This document shows, piece by piece, positions 48,098 to 58,906 of a stretch of DNA of 64,000 nt (position 1 is the first letter of the stretch; every line of letters starts with the position of its first letter). The DNA is from Chlamydomonas reinhardtii. Lineage: Eukaryota > Chlorophyta > Chlorophyceae > Chlamydomonadales > Chlamydomonadaceae. Both the position numbers and the translations under genes were made by a program. The notes below the pieces were generated by a model. That model was not told where the DNA came from and did no database searches. It saw nothing but the letters and a program-made list of their open reading frames with translations. Where the stretch lies: assembly GCF_000002595.2 (NCBI RefSeq), contig NC_057006.1, positions 3,620,028 to 3,684,027 on the forward strand, in the 5' to 3' direction.

Positions 48098-51000
48098 ATG
48101 TCCACGTTCACTGGGAGTCCCCGGCCCAGCTCATGGCTCGACTACATAAGCATAGGTGGGGTCGCGAGTCTTGGCGCTTCCTTCATATTCTTCCAGGTAA
48201 GCCATCGATCCCAAATCGCGCAGCGGCAGGGCAAGCGGCAGCCCGGGCGTATGAGCCTGCGGCAGGCCAGGGGCCGCTCGCAACTCCGCCCCGTCGCACA
48301 ACCACCCCTGGGGCTGGCCGAATGCAGTAGCACTGTGCGCCCGTCCAACCTCCCCAGTCCGACTCATATGACCTGTTTGCCCCGTTCATGCGTATCTCTG
48401 CGCGTGCCTCTCCTCACACCCATGACGCGGGCCCTCACGCCTCATTCTGCTCCTGCCGTGTGCAGCTGGCGGGGGGCCATGACGCCCGCATTCAGCAGCT
48501 GGTGCAGGCGGTAGCTCTCGACTGGTTAGCAGGTGGGAATGGTGGGACCAACTGAGGCGGTGTGCATGAAGACCCTAGCCTGAGCGTGCGTGTCCCTAGG
48601 GCCGGCAGCCAATGCTGTTTGTGGGGTGATGGAGTGCCCATCCCCTCCTGCCGTCGTGTGCACTCGCTACCGCACACGCGCTAGCCATGTCACACGCACA
48701 CCATTGACACCAGCTCATGCACACGCACATATATACGCACACGCGCGCACACGCACCCGTGCACGCATGCAGGCGCCCGGCAGTTGGACGGCACACTGCC
48801 GCGGCTGGTGGCGGCTCGCGGGCGCATTGGCTGCCGGGAGCCGTCCAAGTGCGAGCTGAGCGACCAGCCGGCGGTCATGCGCGAGGTGAGGCGGGCGGGC
48901 GGGCAGGTGGACAGGTGGGTGCGTGGCAGGATGCTATGGGACTGCGGGAGGCAAGCGGTAGTCAGGTTGGAAATCAGATAGTACAGAGGCCATGGCGAGT
49001 ATGACAGACGGCAATGGCGGGAGACTCGGACAATACAAGACAAACCAGGTGGCTGCGTACTTGTAGCAGTCGCAATGACCTGCCCCTGTCCGCGCCGTTG
49101 CTCGCGCCTCAGCTGCTGGAGGAGGAGGTGTACTTCAAGGAGCACACCAGTGGCCGCGTCACGCACGAGAGCTTCGAGGTCCGCCGGGAGCAGGAGCAGC
49201 GAGAGGCGTTCCTGGTGGGTGCGGCGAGGGCGAGGGGGGGGGGGCTGGTGGGCGCTGGGGTGGGGTGCTGTAAGAGATGGGTGGACGAAGCAGCCGCGGC
49301 TGCAGCTGCGGAGGCTGGCTGCGGGAGGGCGGACGGGTGGACGGGCGTGCGTCAGGCGAGGGGCCGACTGTTATCGGGGTACATGGGGTGGTTGGATGCC
49401 TGTAGGCCGGAGCTACGTTAACCGCCCCCAGCCCTCACTTCTCAGCAACTTCCTTTTTTCCCGCGTCCCTCCTCACCACCCTTTCTCTCTTAGGAGGACG
49501 TGAGCGGCTCCATCCGGCTGGACAACCTGCAGCACGCGGCGGGTCTGCCGAGCGTCATGGAAGTGAAGCAGGTGTTCCGACCCGTGGACCTGCTGCAGGG
49601 CACACTGCTGCAGGCGGTCATAAACAAGGCGTTGTGAGTCAGGCGGCGGGGCGGCGGCGTAATGGCGGCGGCGCGGGGTAGCGGCGGCGGGGTGGCAGTT
49701 GCGGGGCGGCACTGAGGCGGGGAAGCAGGCTTGAGGATGGGGGACTATGGGGAGTGGCTTGAGGTTGGGAGCAGGTGACCACACCAGCCTTGCATGGATC
49801 ATCAGCGCCGTGCTTCCGCGCCTTTGATCCTCATCGCCTGGACAAATGACACGGCAACCGTCGCGGTAATCCCATTGTCCAGTGCGCGTTCCCCACGTCG
49901 TGACCACATCCCAGACCTTGGCTCCCCCCTCCCGCCCTCCTCTGCGCAGCAAGAGCATGGTGAAGCACGGCGTCCGCTCCACCGAGCGCTTTCTCCCAGT
50001 CAACACCACCGTCACTGTCATCGGCGAGCTATGTCGAGACACACTGGGTGCACCCGCCAGCACCAGCGGCAGCAACAGCAGCAGCAGCGGCAGCAGCGGT
50101 GGCAGCGGCTCATCGCGAGCGGCAGTAGCAGCCGCACCAGCGGGAGCGGGTAACCGTGGCCAGGACGCCGGGGCAGGCCCTTCCAGCGGGAGCAAGTCGA
50201 TCAACGCGGCTGGCATCAGCTCCAAACTGAGCGGGGCCAGCTCGAAAGGCGGCGGCGGAGGCGGCGGGCTGGGCCCAAGCGGCGGCGACACGGCTGCTTC
50301 GTCCTCGACATCCGCGATGACGGCGGCGGCGACCGCGGCGGCGGCGGCCGTGGGGTCGGAGCTCTTGACGCAGGCGGCGGCGGCGGGGGCCTCGGTGGTG
50401 GCGCAGGCACTGCCGTACACTCTGCGCATGCCCAGCCACGGCCCCTTCCACGTCACCACCCTCACGTTGCCGCAGCTGCGTGCGTCAATGGAGCGGACCT
50501 CGCGCACGCTACGGGTGCGCATACACGGGACTTGCGGACGAATTGCCGCCGGTTTCAGTCCCGGCTCTGCGTTTTCCATATCCTGCTGAATTCCTTTTCA
50601 CGCCGGTTGGTCTGCTGCATGTGCGTCGGTATGTGAGCGTCTTTTATCACAATTCACGAGCCGCGGACAGCCAAAGGCCACTATACTTCATACAACAGTG
50701 GCATTGCCTCACTATCCGAGCATCGCCTCCTCAGCATCGTTCCCTTCACCTCACCTCACCTTGCCGCACCGCACCGCACCGTACCGCGCTGCAGGTGTTT
50801 GCCTGGGGCTTTGGCGTGTTGGGCACGGCGCTGGTGGTGCGCAAGCTGTTCGCACAGCTGTGGCGCCTGCGGCAGCACCGGATAGGACAGCGCCGCATGG
50901 CGGAGGCGGAGGCGGTGCGGCGCCAACGGGCGGCGGAGCGCGCGGCGGCGGCGGGCGTCAACGGCACAGCGGCGCTGGCGCAGGCGGCGGCTGAGGAGGA

Positions 51001-51169
51001 GTCGGGCGCGCGGAACCCGGGCACGTGTGTGGTGTGTATGGACCGGGACGCCGATGTGGTGTTCACGGGCTGCGGCCACCTGTGTGCGTGCTACGGCTGC
51101 AGCACCAATCTGACCAAGTGCCCCATATGCCGGGTCAACAGCCGCATGCTGCGCGTGTACCGGCCGTAG
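48098..51169 (+). CDS. Membrane RING E3 ubiquitin ligase, SP1/SPL2/MUL1 type
   Basis: Organelle outer-membrane E3 ligase. Plant SP1 ubiquitinates TOC import proteins of chloroplasts, and animal MUL1 acts on mitochondria. Seven exons, 48098-48196, 48466-48532, 48773-48885, 49113-49214, 49494-49633, 49950-50514 and 50795-51169, give 486 residues, longer than the usual ~340 because of a Ser/Gly/Ala insert in exon 6. Order: N-terminal hydrophobic segment (SIGGVASLGASFIFF), intermembrane GIDE/BAM-type domain with GRIGCREPSKCE and HESFEVRRE, FKSMVKHGVRSTERFLPV and VIGE, then a second membrane segment (FAWGFGVLGTALVV), and the C-terminal C3HC4 RING (CVVCMDRDADVVFTGCGHLC, CYGCSTNLTKCPICR). Whether it sits on chloroplast or mitochondria cannot be told from sequence alone. 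Confidence 0.92.
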
Positions 51170-52494
51170 TTGCGGGTGCAGGCGCGGTCGTGTGTGCGGG
51201 GTTGATTGAGCGGGCAACAGCGAGGGGCAAGAGGGTGTGGCGGCGGCAGGCGGAACGCTGGCAGCGCCGGGCCGGCGTAGGACGACCATACGGTACGGTA
51301 GTTGCAGGAGGGGGAATGCTTATTGACTGTTGGTGCTCTGTAATTGTCTGAGCTTAATGCACTGACGTGGGCCGGCACAGAAAGCCACAATACATCTTTT
51401 CTTACGCTAGTCTGTTCCCGAGTGGGGCATGCGGCGCGAGCATACACGTGTTGTTGTCGTTGTTGGTTACGCGTGGACCGTTTCGACTCCGCACCAGCCT
51501 GCCCGACTGGCGGCTTCAACCAGGCTGCCCACATGCAATCTGTACTTCTATAACGAGGCGTGACGTCAAAGCCAACTGGGTTTAAGACTTGAAGTAGCTT
51601 GGGCGCCTGCAAGGCCGTAACGTGCCAGAAACGTGCGCACGGCGTCCTAGGGCGTCCTGTGGCGTCGCAGCGGCTAGCGCCTCAGCGCAGGCACGGGCAG
51701 GTGTCAGGCTGATACTCCACAGTAAAATCAGATGTTGACACAAAGCAAAATAATAACTGCAACGTTTGTCCGGGTAGGTCATGGTGGGGTGGGAGGGCTG
51801 AAACTTGCACAGGCCGGGCCGGGCTTTCGCCTTCACCTTAAATCGTGACTGCAACGTTCTGACATGCTTAAATGGACTTATTAGCTGCAAGTGCATAGTC
51901 CAAGGGCCAGGTGCTGATGCACTGGAAAAAGAGCCTGTAGCCCGCATGGAAACGACCCAGCGCTGTACTTCTCAGCAGCGATTCTTGCGACCCACCACCC
52001 ACAAACTAGCTTAAGACACTGTGATCACTAAATATTGAACATAGGAATTTGAGACAACGGCAGGAACCACCCCAGGGATTCCAATCGACACGGGCCTTTT
52101 TCTTGCGACGAAAAGGCTCTTGACCTGCTGCGAGCACTTAGAAGTACAGACTTGATAACAGTTCGATGTCTCGCGAGGAGGGCAGCGCATAACAGCTGCG
52201 CAACTGCAAACCTGCCTATTAGCAACAGGCGCGCACAGCAACGCGCGGGGAGTTAGGCCGGCCCTACAAGTAAAACATCAAGAATGGAGCGCACAGGGTA
52301 AGATAAGAAGTGCAAGCGGCGGCTGTCGTGTCACAGACTTCGCTTCCGGCTGCCTGACGCAAGTGGAGATAGCAGACCACTGGGTGAATTTCAGCAGCGC
52401 GCCATGCCAGCACTAATGCGGTATATTATCTATGAACTATCCACACTAATGCGACCACAGGAGCGTGCAGCAACCGGCCAGGGACGATGGCAAA
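51170..52494. other. Intergenic region between E3 and kinase genes
   Basis: The first ~175 bases are the E3 3' UTR, ending at TGTAA 51339-51343. The remaining ~1.1 kb is AT-richer, with no conserved coding frame, and should contain the kinase promoter. Confidence 0.55.
51339..51343 (+). terminator. TGTAA poly(A) signal, SP1-like E3 gene
   Basis: Plus-strand TGTAA 170 bases after the stop codon, a typical distance. Confidence 0.7.
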
Positions 52495-55400
52495 ATGGCC
52501 CCTCAGCTGCGTTCCCTCTCGGACACGCTCAACAGCACCGGCGCGAGTAGCTTAGCTGGAAAATATAACATCAAGAGCCGCGCGGAGCTTTACAAGGGCA
52601 GGTGTGTAGCGCGTCGCGCTGAGGTCTAACGTGCTCGCATGGCATCCGCTGCAGCCGCTGAGGGCTCACGCGCTGGGCTGGGGATCAGGTGCACTTCTTG
52701 AAAGCACGCGATACTGGGCTCTTGAGCTGAAGGGGAAACGCAAGCGCCATTCGGCCGGAGCAGGAGCGGTCTTCCTACCGCAACGTCTTCTCCCGTGCTC
52801 CCACCGGTCGCGTCACGGCGTGAGCCCTGCATACCCGAACCCGACTCGCGCACCCCATCCATGCCCTTTGCCCCCAAGCCCTTCCTTTTGAAAGCTTACA
52901 ATCATACAACATTCGTGTGCTCTCACCGCAGCGTGTCCACGGTATTTAAGTGCCAGCTGGTAGGCGGCTCGGCGGTGGTTGTGAAGCAGTACCACAAGGC
53001 TAAGATGCAAGACAAACACTTTCACAAGCTAGCCCGGGAGGTGGAGGCCATGCGGGCCCTGCTGCAGCAGGCGCAGCATCAGAAGCAACAGCAACAACAG
53101 CAGCACCGCGGCAGCGGCAGCGGGGCTGCGGAGAGCAGCAGCACCAGCAGCAGCGTTGGAGGCAGTGGGAGCGGGGCCGGGGCCGTGGAGAGCCGGCCGC
53201 AGACGCCCTCCTCTGCCGCCTGCGTGTGCCCGGGCGTGGTGCAGCTGAACGACACATTTGAGGACTCGGCCTCCATCTACCTGGTCATGGAGTGCTGCGA
53301 GGGTGAGCCCAGGGGCGGGTGCTTGCGTGCGGCTGGGTTTTGGGTTCGTGGGGAGGATGGCGGTCGTGACGGGCCCTGTAAATGGGAAACGCGGGCAGTA
53401 ATGACATTTCTTCTTTGCATGAAAGCAAGACGATGGGCATGCTGATGGACGTGCTCACTCGTGTCACGGTGTGCAGGCGGGGACCTGTTCAAGAAGCTCA
53501 TGCTGCACGGCGGCCGCCTGCCGGAGGGCTGGGTGGCGGCGGAGGTGATCGCGCCGCTGCTGCAGGTGCTGCACCGCATGCACGCCCTGCGCATCATGCA
53601 CCGCGACATCAGTGAGTACCGCATGACGGTGTGGGCACATGCCACGCCGCTGGGGTTTCCATCCCTCATCCCAGCCTGCCCACTCTCCCAATGCACCCAC
53701 CTGCCTGCCTCGCGCGCCCGCACCACCCCACTTACCGCACGTGTCCACCGTGCCACTACCTGCACCCCTACTTCAGAGCCGGAGAACATCTTCCTGACCG
53801 CCGAGGGCGACGTGAAGCTGGGCGACTTTGGCCTGGCCATCGACTGGAGCCACGAGCTGGCGTTCAGCCGCAGCGGCACGCTGGACTACATGGCGCCCGA
53901 GGTGCTCATCAACCCCGCCACGCACCTGCAGGAGTCAGCGGCGGTGACGGCGCCGCAGCTGGCCGCCAAGAACATCCGGCCCTACACCGCCGCGGTGAGT
54001 TTTCCGGCATGTTGGCTGCCTGATGACTTGGTTGGATGCAGGGGTGAAAAGCACAGGAAGAAGGGGAGTCGGGGCATGGCTGCAGCAACACCAGTGCGTG
54101 TGTATTCTGAGCCTTGCCATGCCTGAACCATAAGCTCAAAAAACCCCGCCCTGCCTTGTCGTGCAGGTGGACGTGTGGGCTGTGGGCTGCCTAGCCTACG
54201 AGCTGGTCAGTGGCCGGCCGCCCTTTGAGGTAGAGGACGAGAAGCAGACCGCCTCCAACATCATCTACAGCAACAACATCCGCTTCGACCCAGCCTACTC
54301 GGCCGCGTGGGCCGACTTTGTGGCGCAGGCGCTGATCAAGGACCCGCGCCGCCGCCCCACCGCTGCCGCGCTGCTGGCGCACCCTTGGCTGGCGGCACAC
54401 CGCATCGCCCGAAGCAACAGCGGCGGCACGACCGCTGGCAGCCTGCGTTCCACCGTAAGCAGCAGCCTGCAGCGCAGCTCGGCTTCCTCGGTGGCAGACA
54501 GCGCCGCCGCTGCTGCGGCCGCCGCCGCCGCTGCGGCGACGATGACCGTGGTGGTGGCGAGCAAGTGCCACCCGCCCTCACACCCAGCCGCTGCGCCGGC
54601 TGCCAGCAGCATTGGCGGCAGCAGTGCCTGCGGCGGCAGCGACGCCTCTGGGGCGGCGAGCTCCTCCTCCGGCTCGGGCGTCTCGGCGGCGTCGGGCGCA
54701 TCCGCCGCCATTAGCAGCGCCAGCACGCAGCCGCGGCCGCCGACAGCCTCCAAGGTGGCGCCCGCTGCCGCAGTGGTTGCTCTGCCGCCACCGCCGGCCA
54801 CCGCAGTGACGCAGGTGCGGCCGCGCACGCCGTCTGCCAGCTTCACCGTCACCACTGGCGCCACCGCGCCCGTTGTGCCTGCCAGCCCCTCCGCGCAGCC
54901 GGCCGCAGCCTCTGCCGCCCCGTCCACGCCCGCCGCCGCCACCGCGGCGCCGTACAACACCGCCGCTCAAGGGCTGTGCGCGAGCGTGCCGCCTCAGCCG
55001 CGCACGGGCCCCCAGACGTCTCAGCCGCAGCAGCCCGCCTCACAGACGCCAGGGTCTCTGTCGCTGCCGCGCACGCCCAATGGCGGCCCGCTGCACAACA
55101 ACAGCGCCCTACGCAGCCTGTTGGACGCCTTCAAGTCGGCTGCTGTCAGCGGCCACCACGCCAATGCCAATACCAACAGCAACGCCCAGCAGCAGCAGCA
55201 GCAGCAGCAACAGCCTGCCAGTGGCTCCAGCGGCGCGCAGCAGGCCACGGCCTCGTGTGCAGATGCACAGGCCGCTCCGCAGCCGATGGCAGCTGCCCCT
55301 GGCGCCGCCGGCAGCTCGGGCAGCAGCAGCCAGCGCGCGTCCTGGTCGCAGTGGCAGCAGCAGGCGACAGCCGGCGGCGCAGTGAGCGCGCCCCTGGAGC

Positions 55401-56680
55401 CTTCTGCCGGCGGCGCCAGCAGCACCGCCGCCGTGGTCAGCGGCGGCTGGCGCAGCCCGCCCGTGTCGCCAATGCGCGAGCGCTGCCCGGAGAACGCCCC
55501 GTCCTACATGCCAGCGCCGCAGCCGCCGCTGCCCAGGGCTCCCTCGAATGGCCGTGCAGGCGCGGTGCCGGCGCCCCAGCCCCAGTACTGGGTGTCGCCG
55601 ACGCAGCAGCCACCCTCCGCCGCTCCGGGTGCCGACGCAGGCAACGGTGGCGGCGTCGCGAGCGCGCCGTTGGGCAGCTCGGCTTGCGGCTTCACCAGCC
55701 CGCAGCGGATGGGCCACCGCGTCAGCAGCAGCGGCCTGCTGTCGTCGCTCATGCGGCCTCTGGCCTCTATCTCCGCCACCGGCACCAGCAGCGGCACTGG
55801 CACCAGCAGCAGCAGCTGCCAGCTACCCCAGGCGCAGACGCAGCCGGGACAGCAGCAGCAGACGCAGGCGCCAGGGGCTGGCGCTAAGGCTTGCGGCCGG
55901 CCGCGGTCGGGCAGCCCTGGCCATCAGCCGATGGCCTCTGCGTCCGCGATGGCCGCGGCCGCGGGCACGTCACCACTGCGCCGCTCGCTGCTGGGCGTTT
56001 CCCCGCCGCGCCAGCTGCGCCCCAGCCCGACCCCTAGCCCTCCGCGGCAGATGCCGCAGGCGCAGGCGCCGCAGTCCCAAGCACCGGTGACCGGTCAGCA
56101 GCCCTGCCCATCGCCACCACGTCAGCAGCCGCCGCCGAACCCCAGCCCGCCGCGGTCAAGTTGGGCGTACACTGGCATCAACGTGGGGGTGGCGGCGACC
56201 GCCAACCCGCAGGGCCCGAACCCGGCGATCATGCATGACCTTGCACGGAACTGGGGTGCGGTGGTGAGTGTCAGCGTCAACACTGGCGGCGGCAATCCGC
56301 CCACCATCAAGACGCAGGTGCCGCAGCGCGATCAGCAGGGCAGCGCGGCGCTGATTCCCAGCAATCGCAGCAGCAGCATCGGTGCCGGCGATAGGTTCGC
56401 CAGCCCGCAGCGGGCCAGCGTTGGCAACCTGGCGTGCAAGCCCGGCTTTGACAGCTGGGGTCTGCCGGTGACGCCCGTGGCGGCCGCGCTGCCGCCGCAA
56501 GAGTTTACCACGCCACGGCCCACTGGCGTGTTGGAGCGTGTCAAGTACCATCTGCGTGGCGGCGCGCAGGCGCAGCAGCAGCAGATGCAGCTGCAGGTCC
56601 AGTCAAACCTGCAGCAGGCAGTGGCGGGCCACCTGCAGTTTGGCGGCGTGGCGCCCGTGGCCGCGGTGGATGCCGTGTGA
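52495..56680 (+). CDS. Ser/Thr protein kinase with ~800-residue disordered tail
   Basis: Five exons, 52495-52601, 52932-53302, 53477-53611, 53777-53994 and 54167-56680, give 1,114 residues. The start is the ATG at 52495; another at 52487 is out of frame. Kinase motifs: Gly-loop-like GSVSTVF (~35), ATP-binding Lys in VVVKQY (~54), LVMECCEGGDLF hinge, HRDIKPEN (201-208, split by an intron inside Lys), DFG (~220), GTLDYMAPEVL activation segment, VDVWAVGCLAYELVSGRPPFE and LLAHPWL at the end. The activation segment and C-lobe are nearest to Aurora-type kinases, but a specific subfamily cannot be assigned. Oddities: the Gly-rich loop lacks the usual GxGxxG, a Gln/Ser/Gly-rich insert of ~60 residues sits between the αC region and β4, and another insert follows APE. 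The tail from ~370 is Ala/Ser/Gln/Pro with many SPxR/TP sites and no known domain. Confidence 0.88.
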
Positions 56681-58906
56681 GCGGCTGCGGGGCCTGAGCC
56701 GCAGCGGCAGGGCCAGGCTGTGCTGCGTGCCAGCCCTGCATGTGGACGCAATGAGCAACATGGCGCGTACCTAATGTGCCTGTACCGTGGAGTACACCAA
56801 GTCGTACACAGCAAAGACTGCTTCGCGTAGCGAGTACTGCTAAGAAATCATTTGATAAGGGTGTGCAGGGACCGACCAGTAGGAGCAGACAGTTGCTAGG
56901 CAGACCAGGGCACCAGGCTTCCCAGGCTATGGCGTTGCAAGTGCTGGATTGGAGAACGAAGAGTCCTTCCGGATAACATGCAACGTGACTGCTGCTGACC
57001 TCTGCCCTTGGAGCGTGTACATAAAGTGGCAGCCGCGATTCGGCTAGCGCTTGCACGCATTTTGAGTGAGGAACGTGAGAATGAGATGCATGCTAGTACG
57101 GTTTCCGGAACGGGTGGGAAGCCCATACATAGCCAAGTAGGAGACGCGTCATGCACTTCTGTCTCGTTACTACGCAAGAGAGTTTGCTCCTAATGCTGCG
57201 TGGTCTATGAGACAGCAGAGACGAGCGTTCAAGCTCAAGTGGGTTCGCATGTGACTATATATCTGTGTGCAGGCCCTTGGCATGTTTATGTGCCTAGCCT
57301 GTAGTGAGTGACTTAAGCGGCAGCCAGCAGTGCGCATCGAAATGATGTCACCCGACCTCTTTCTTCTTCTTCCTAACTGGAATTGGGCTTGGCAAGGGCT
57401 TACGGAACGGTTCCGCTGAGTAGGGGGAATTGTTTGTGCCTTTGCCTCAGTCCCCAGCACTGATGCCTTTCTCCACACTTTATAGTGCCTCTTCGTGGTA
57501 GCCATTCTTTATGTTTCGCAGTGTAGGCAACTGATGACGGGCTTAAACTGCTACCGTGTGTATGCAGTGTATGATATGCGCGCTCCTGGGGGACAGTGAA
57601 GGGAGGATGCCGGCGTATGCCGCCGCCGCATAGGCGCGCGTCTGATGCAGCTGGCCAACTGCTGCCCACCAAACTGTTTGTATTGATGTGCAGCAATCGT
57701 AGCTGCCAGAAGTAACGAGTGGCTTGTGTGTCCGACCACGAAGCGCTTTGCTTGGAAGCCCTTAGTTGGTGCTGTCGGTTCGGCTCTCACTCAGGTCTAG
57801 AGCTGTCGATACTGATGTACTGTTGCTGTGCAGGCCACGTGTAATCCAGCACATGTTGCGCTCCTGTTCCACGCCTGCGCAGCCTGCCACTTGCTGCAAG
57901 TCAGGGGACTCGGGCTGCAGCCCACCTACACGTGCAGCCAGACACGCACCGAGGCGCCGCCGCGCCGGGCGGCCAGCCAGAAGCCCAAAAGGACTTCGCC
58001 ACCGCAATCAGATCACCAACTAGAGCACTCAAGCCCTAGAGCTGCACAGCACGTGCCGAGCATGGAGGGGCAGCTTTCATACCGCAAATCAAATCTCTCC
58101 CCGAAGCGAGCTCAGTTGTTTCTAGCGCAGTGAAGCGCCCAGGTGAAAGCACAAGTGTCACTTCCCACCACCGCGTCCCCATTCCATCACCTGCCGTGCT
58201 GCTGCTGTGGCTGCGGCGGTAGCCGGTGCCAGACCATGCCCATGAGCACCAGCATCAGCACTGAGCGGAAATGGTTCGCGGCGGCAACATAGCGGTTCTG
58301 CACCAGTACAACAATGCAGCAACACATGGCAGTGCTTCCTCACTGCTTTCTGCTGACTGATACCTATTACCCTTGCAATCTGGCTTAACTGATCTGAATT
58401 GATCCCTGACCCTGGCCAGCCTGACACAACCTGTCCAATGGCATGTTGACACGCGTGTACGTGTCGCGATGGGCGCGCCAATGGGCACACCTCCGAGGGT
58501 AACTGCTCGCCCTCTTCCAGTGGCAGCACTCTTCCACCCGTTGCCGACCCACTCGCAAGCCGTTTATAGCAGGTCCGTTGGCTATCCCAGTCGATTCCTT
58601 TGAGTTTTGCTCGCTCATTAACCCCAATGATTCGCGACTCCACGCGTTCACGCACCGCGACTGCTTCTGCCGCTTCGTTTCACGACTTCATGAAGCTTTC
58701 AAAACATGCACATTCGCCTTATCACGCCACCGACCCCACTTGAGCGACTCGGCCTCTCCCGCTCGTTTGACACTCTATTGCCACGAACTTACAATAAGCT
58801 GTTCCTTTCTTTCACATGCGACTTTCCCCCAGCACCACGTTGAGTTTGCATAGCTCTTCACGCCGCGCGCGGGCCTTGAGCAGGTGCTGGCTGCCTGCGG
58901 CTCAAT
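56681..58906. other. Long spacer: kinase 3' UTR, possible minus exon, hnRNP promoter
   Basis: The only clear plus-strand TGTAA is at 57840-57844, 1.16 kb after the kinase stop, so either the 3' UTR is long or another signal is used. A minus-strand exon-like block lies at about 58190-58300 (separate entry). The last ~200 bases before 58907 are AT-richer and probably hold the hnRNP promoter and 5' UTR. Confidence 0.5.
58191..58299 (-). other. Possible terminal exon of a small minus-strand membrane protein gene
   Basis: After a good acceptor (ctggtgcag) the minus strand reads NRYVAAANHFRSVLMLVL, then MGMVWHRLPPQPQQQHGR and a stop. The first 20 residues look like a short amphipathic segment followed by one membrane helix. 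Upstream on the same strand, RDTYTRVNMPLDR (about 58430-58470) also looks protein-like, but I could not join the two blocks in one phase, so no gene model is given. Confidence 0.25.
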
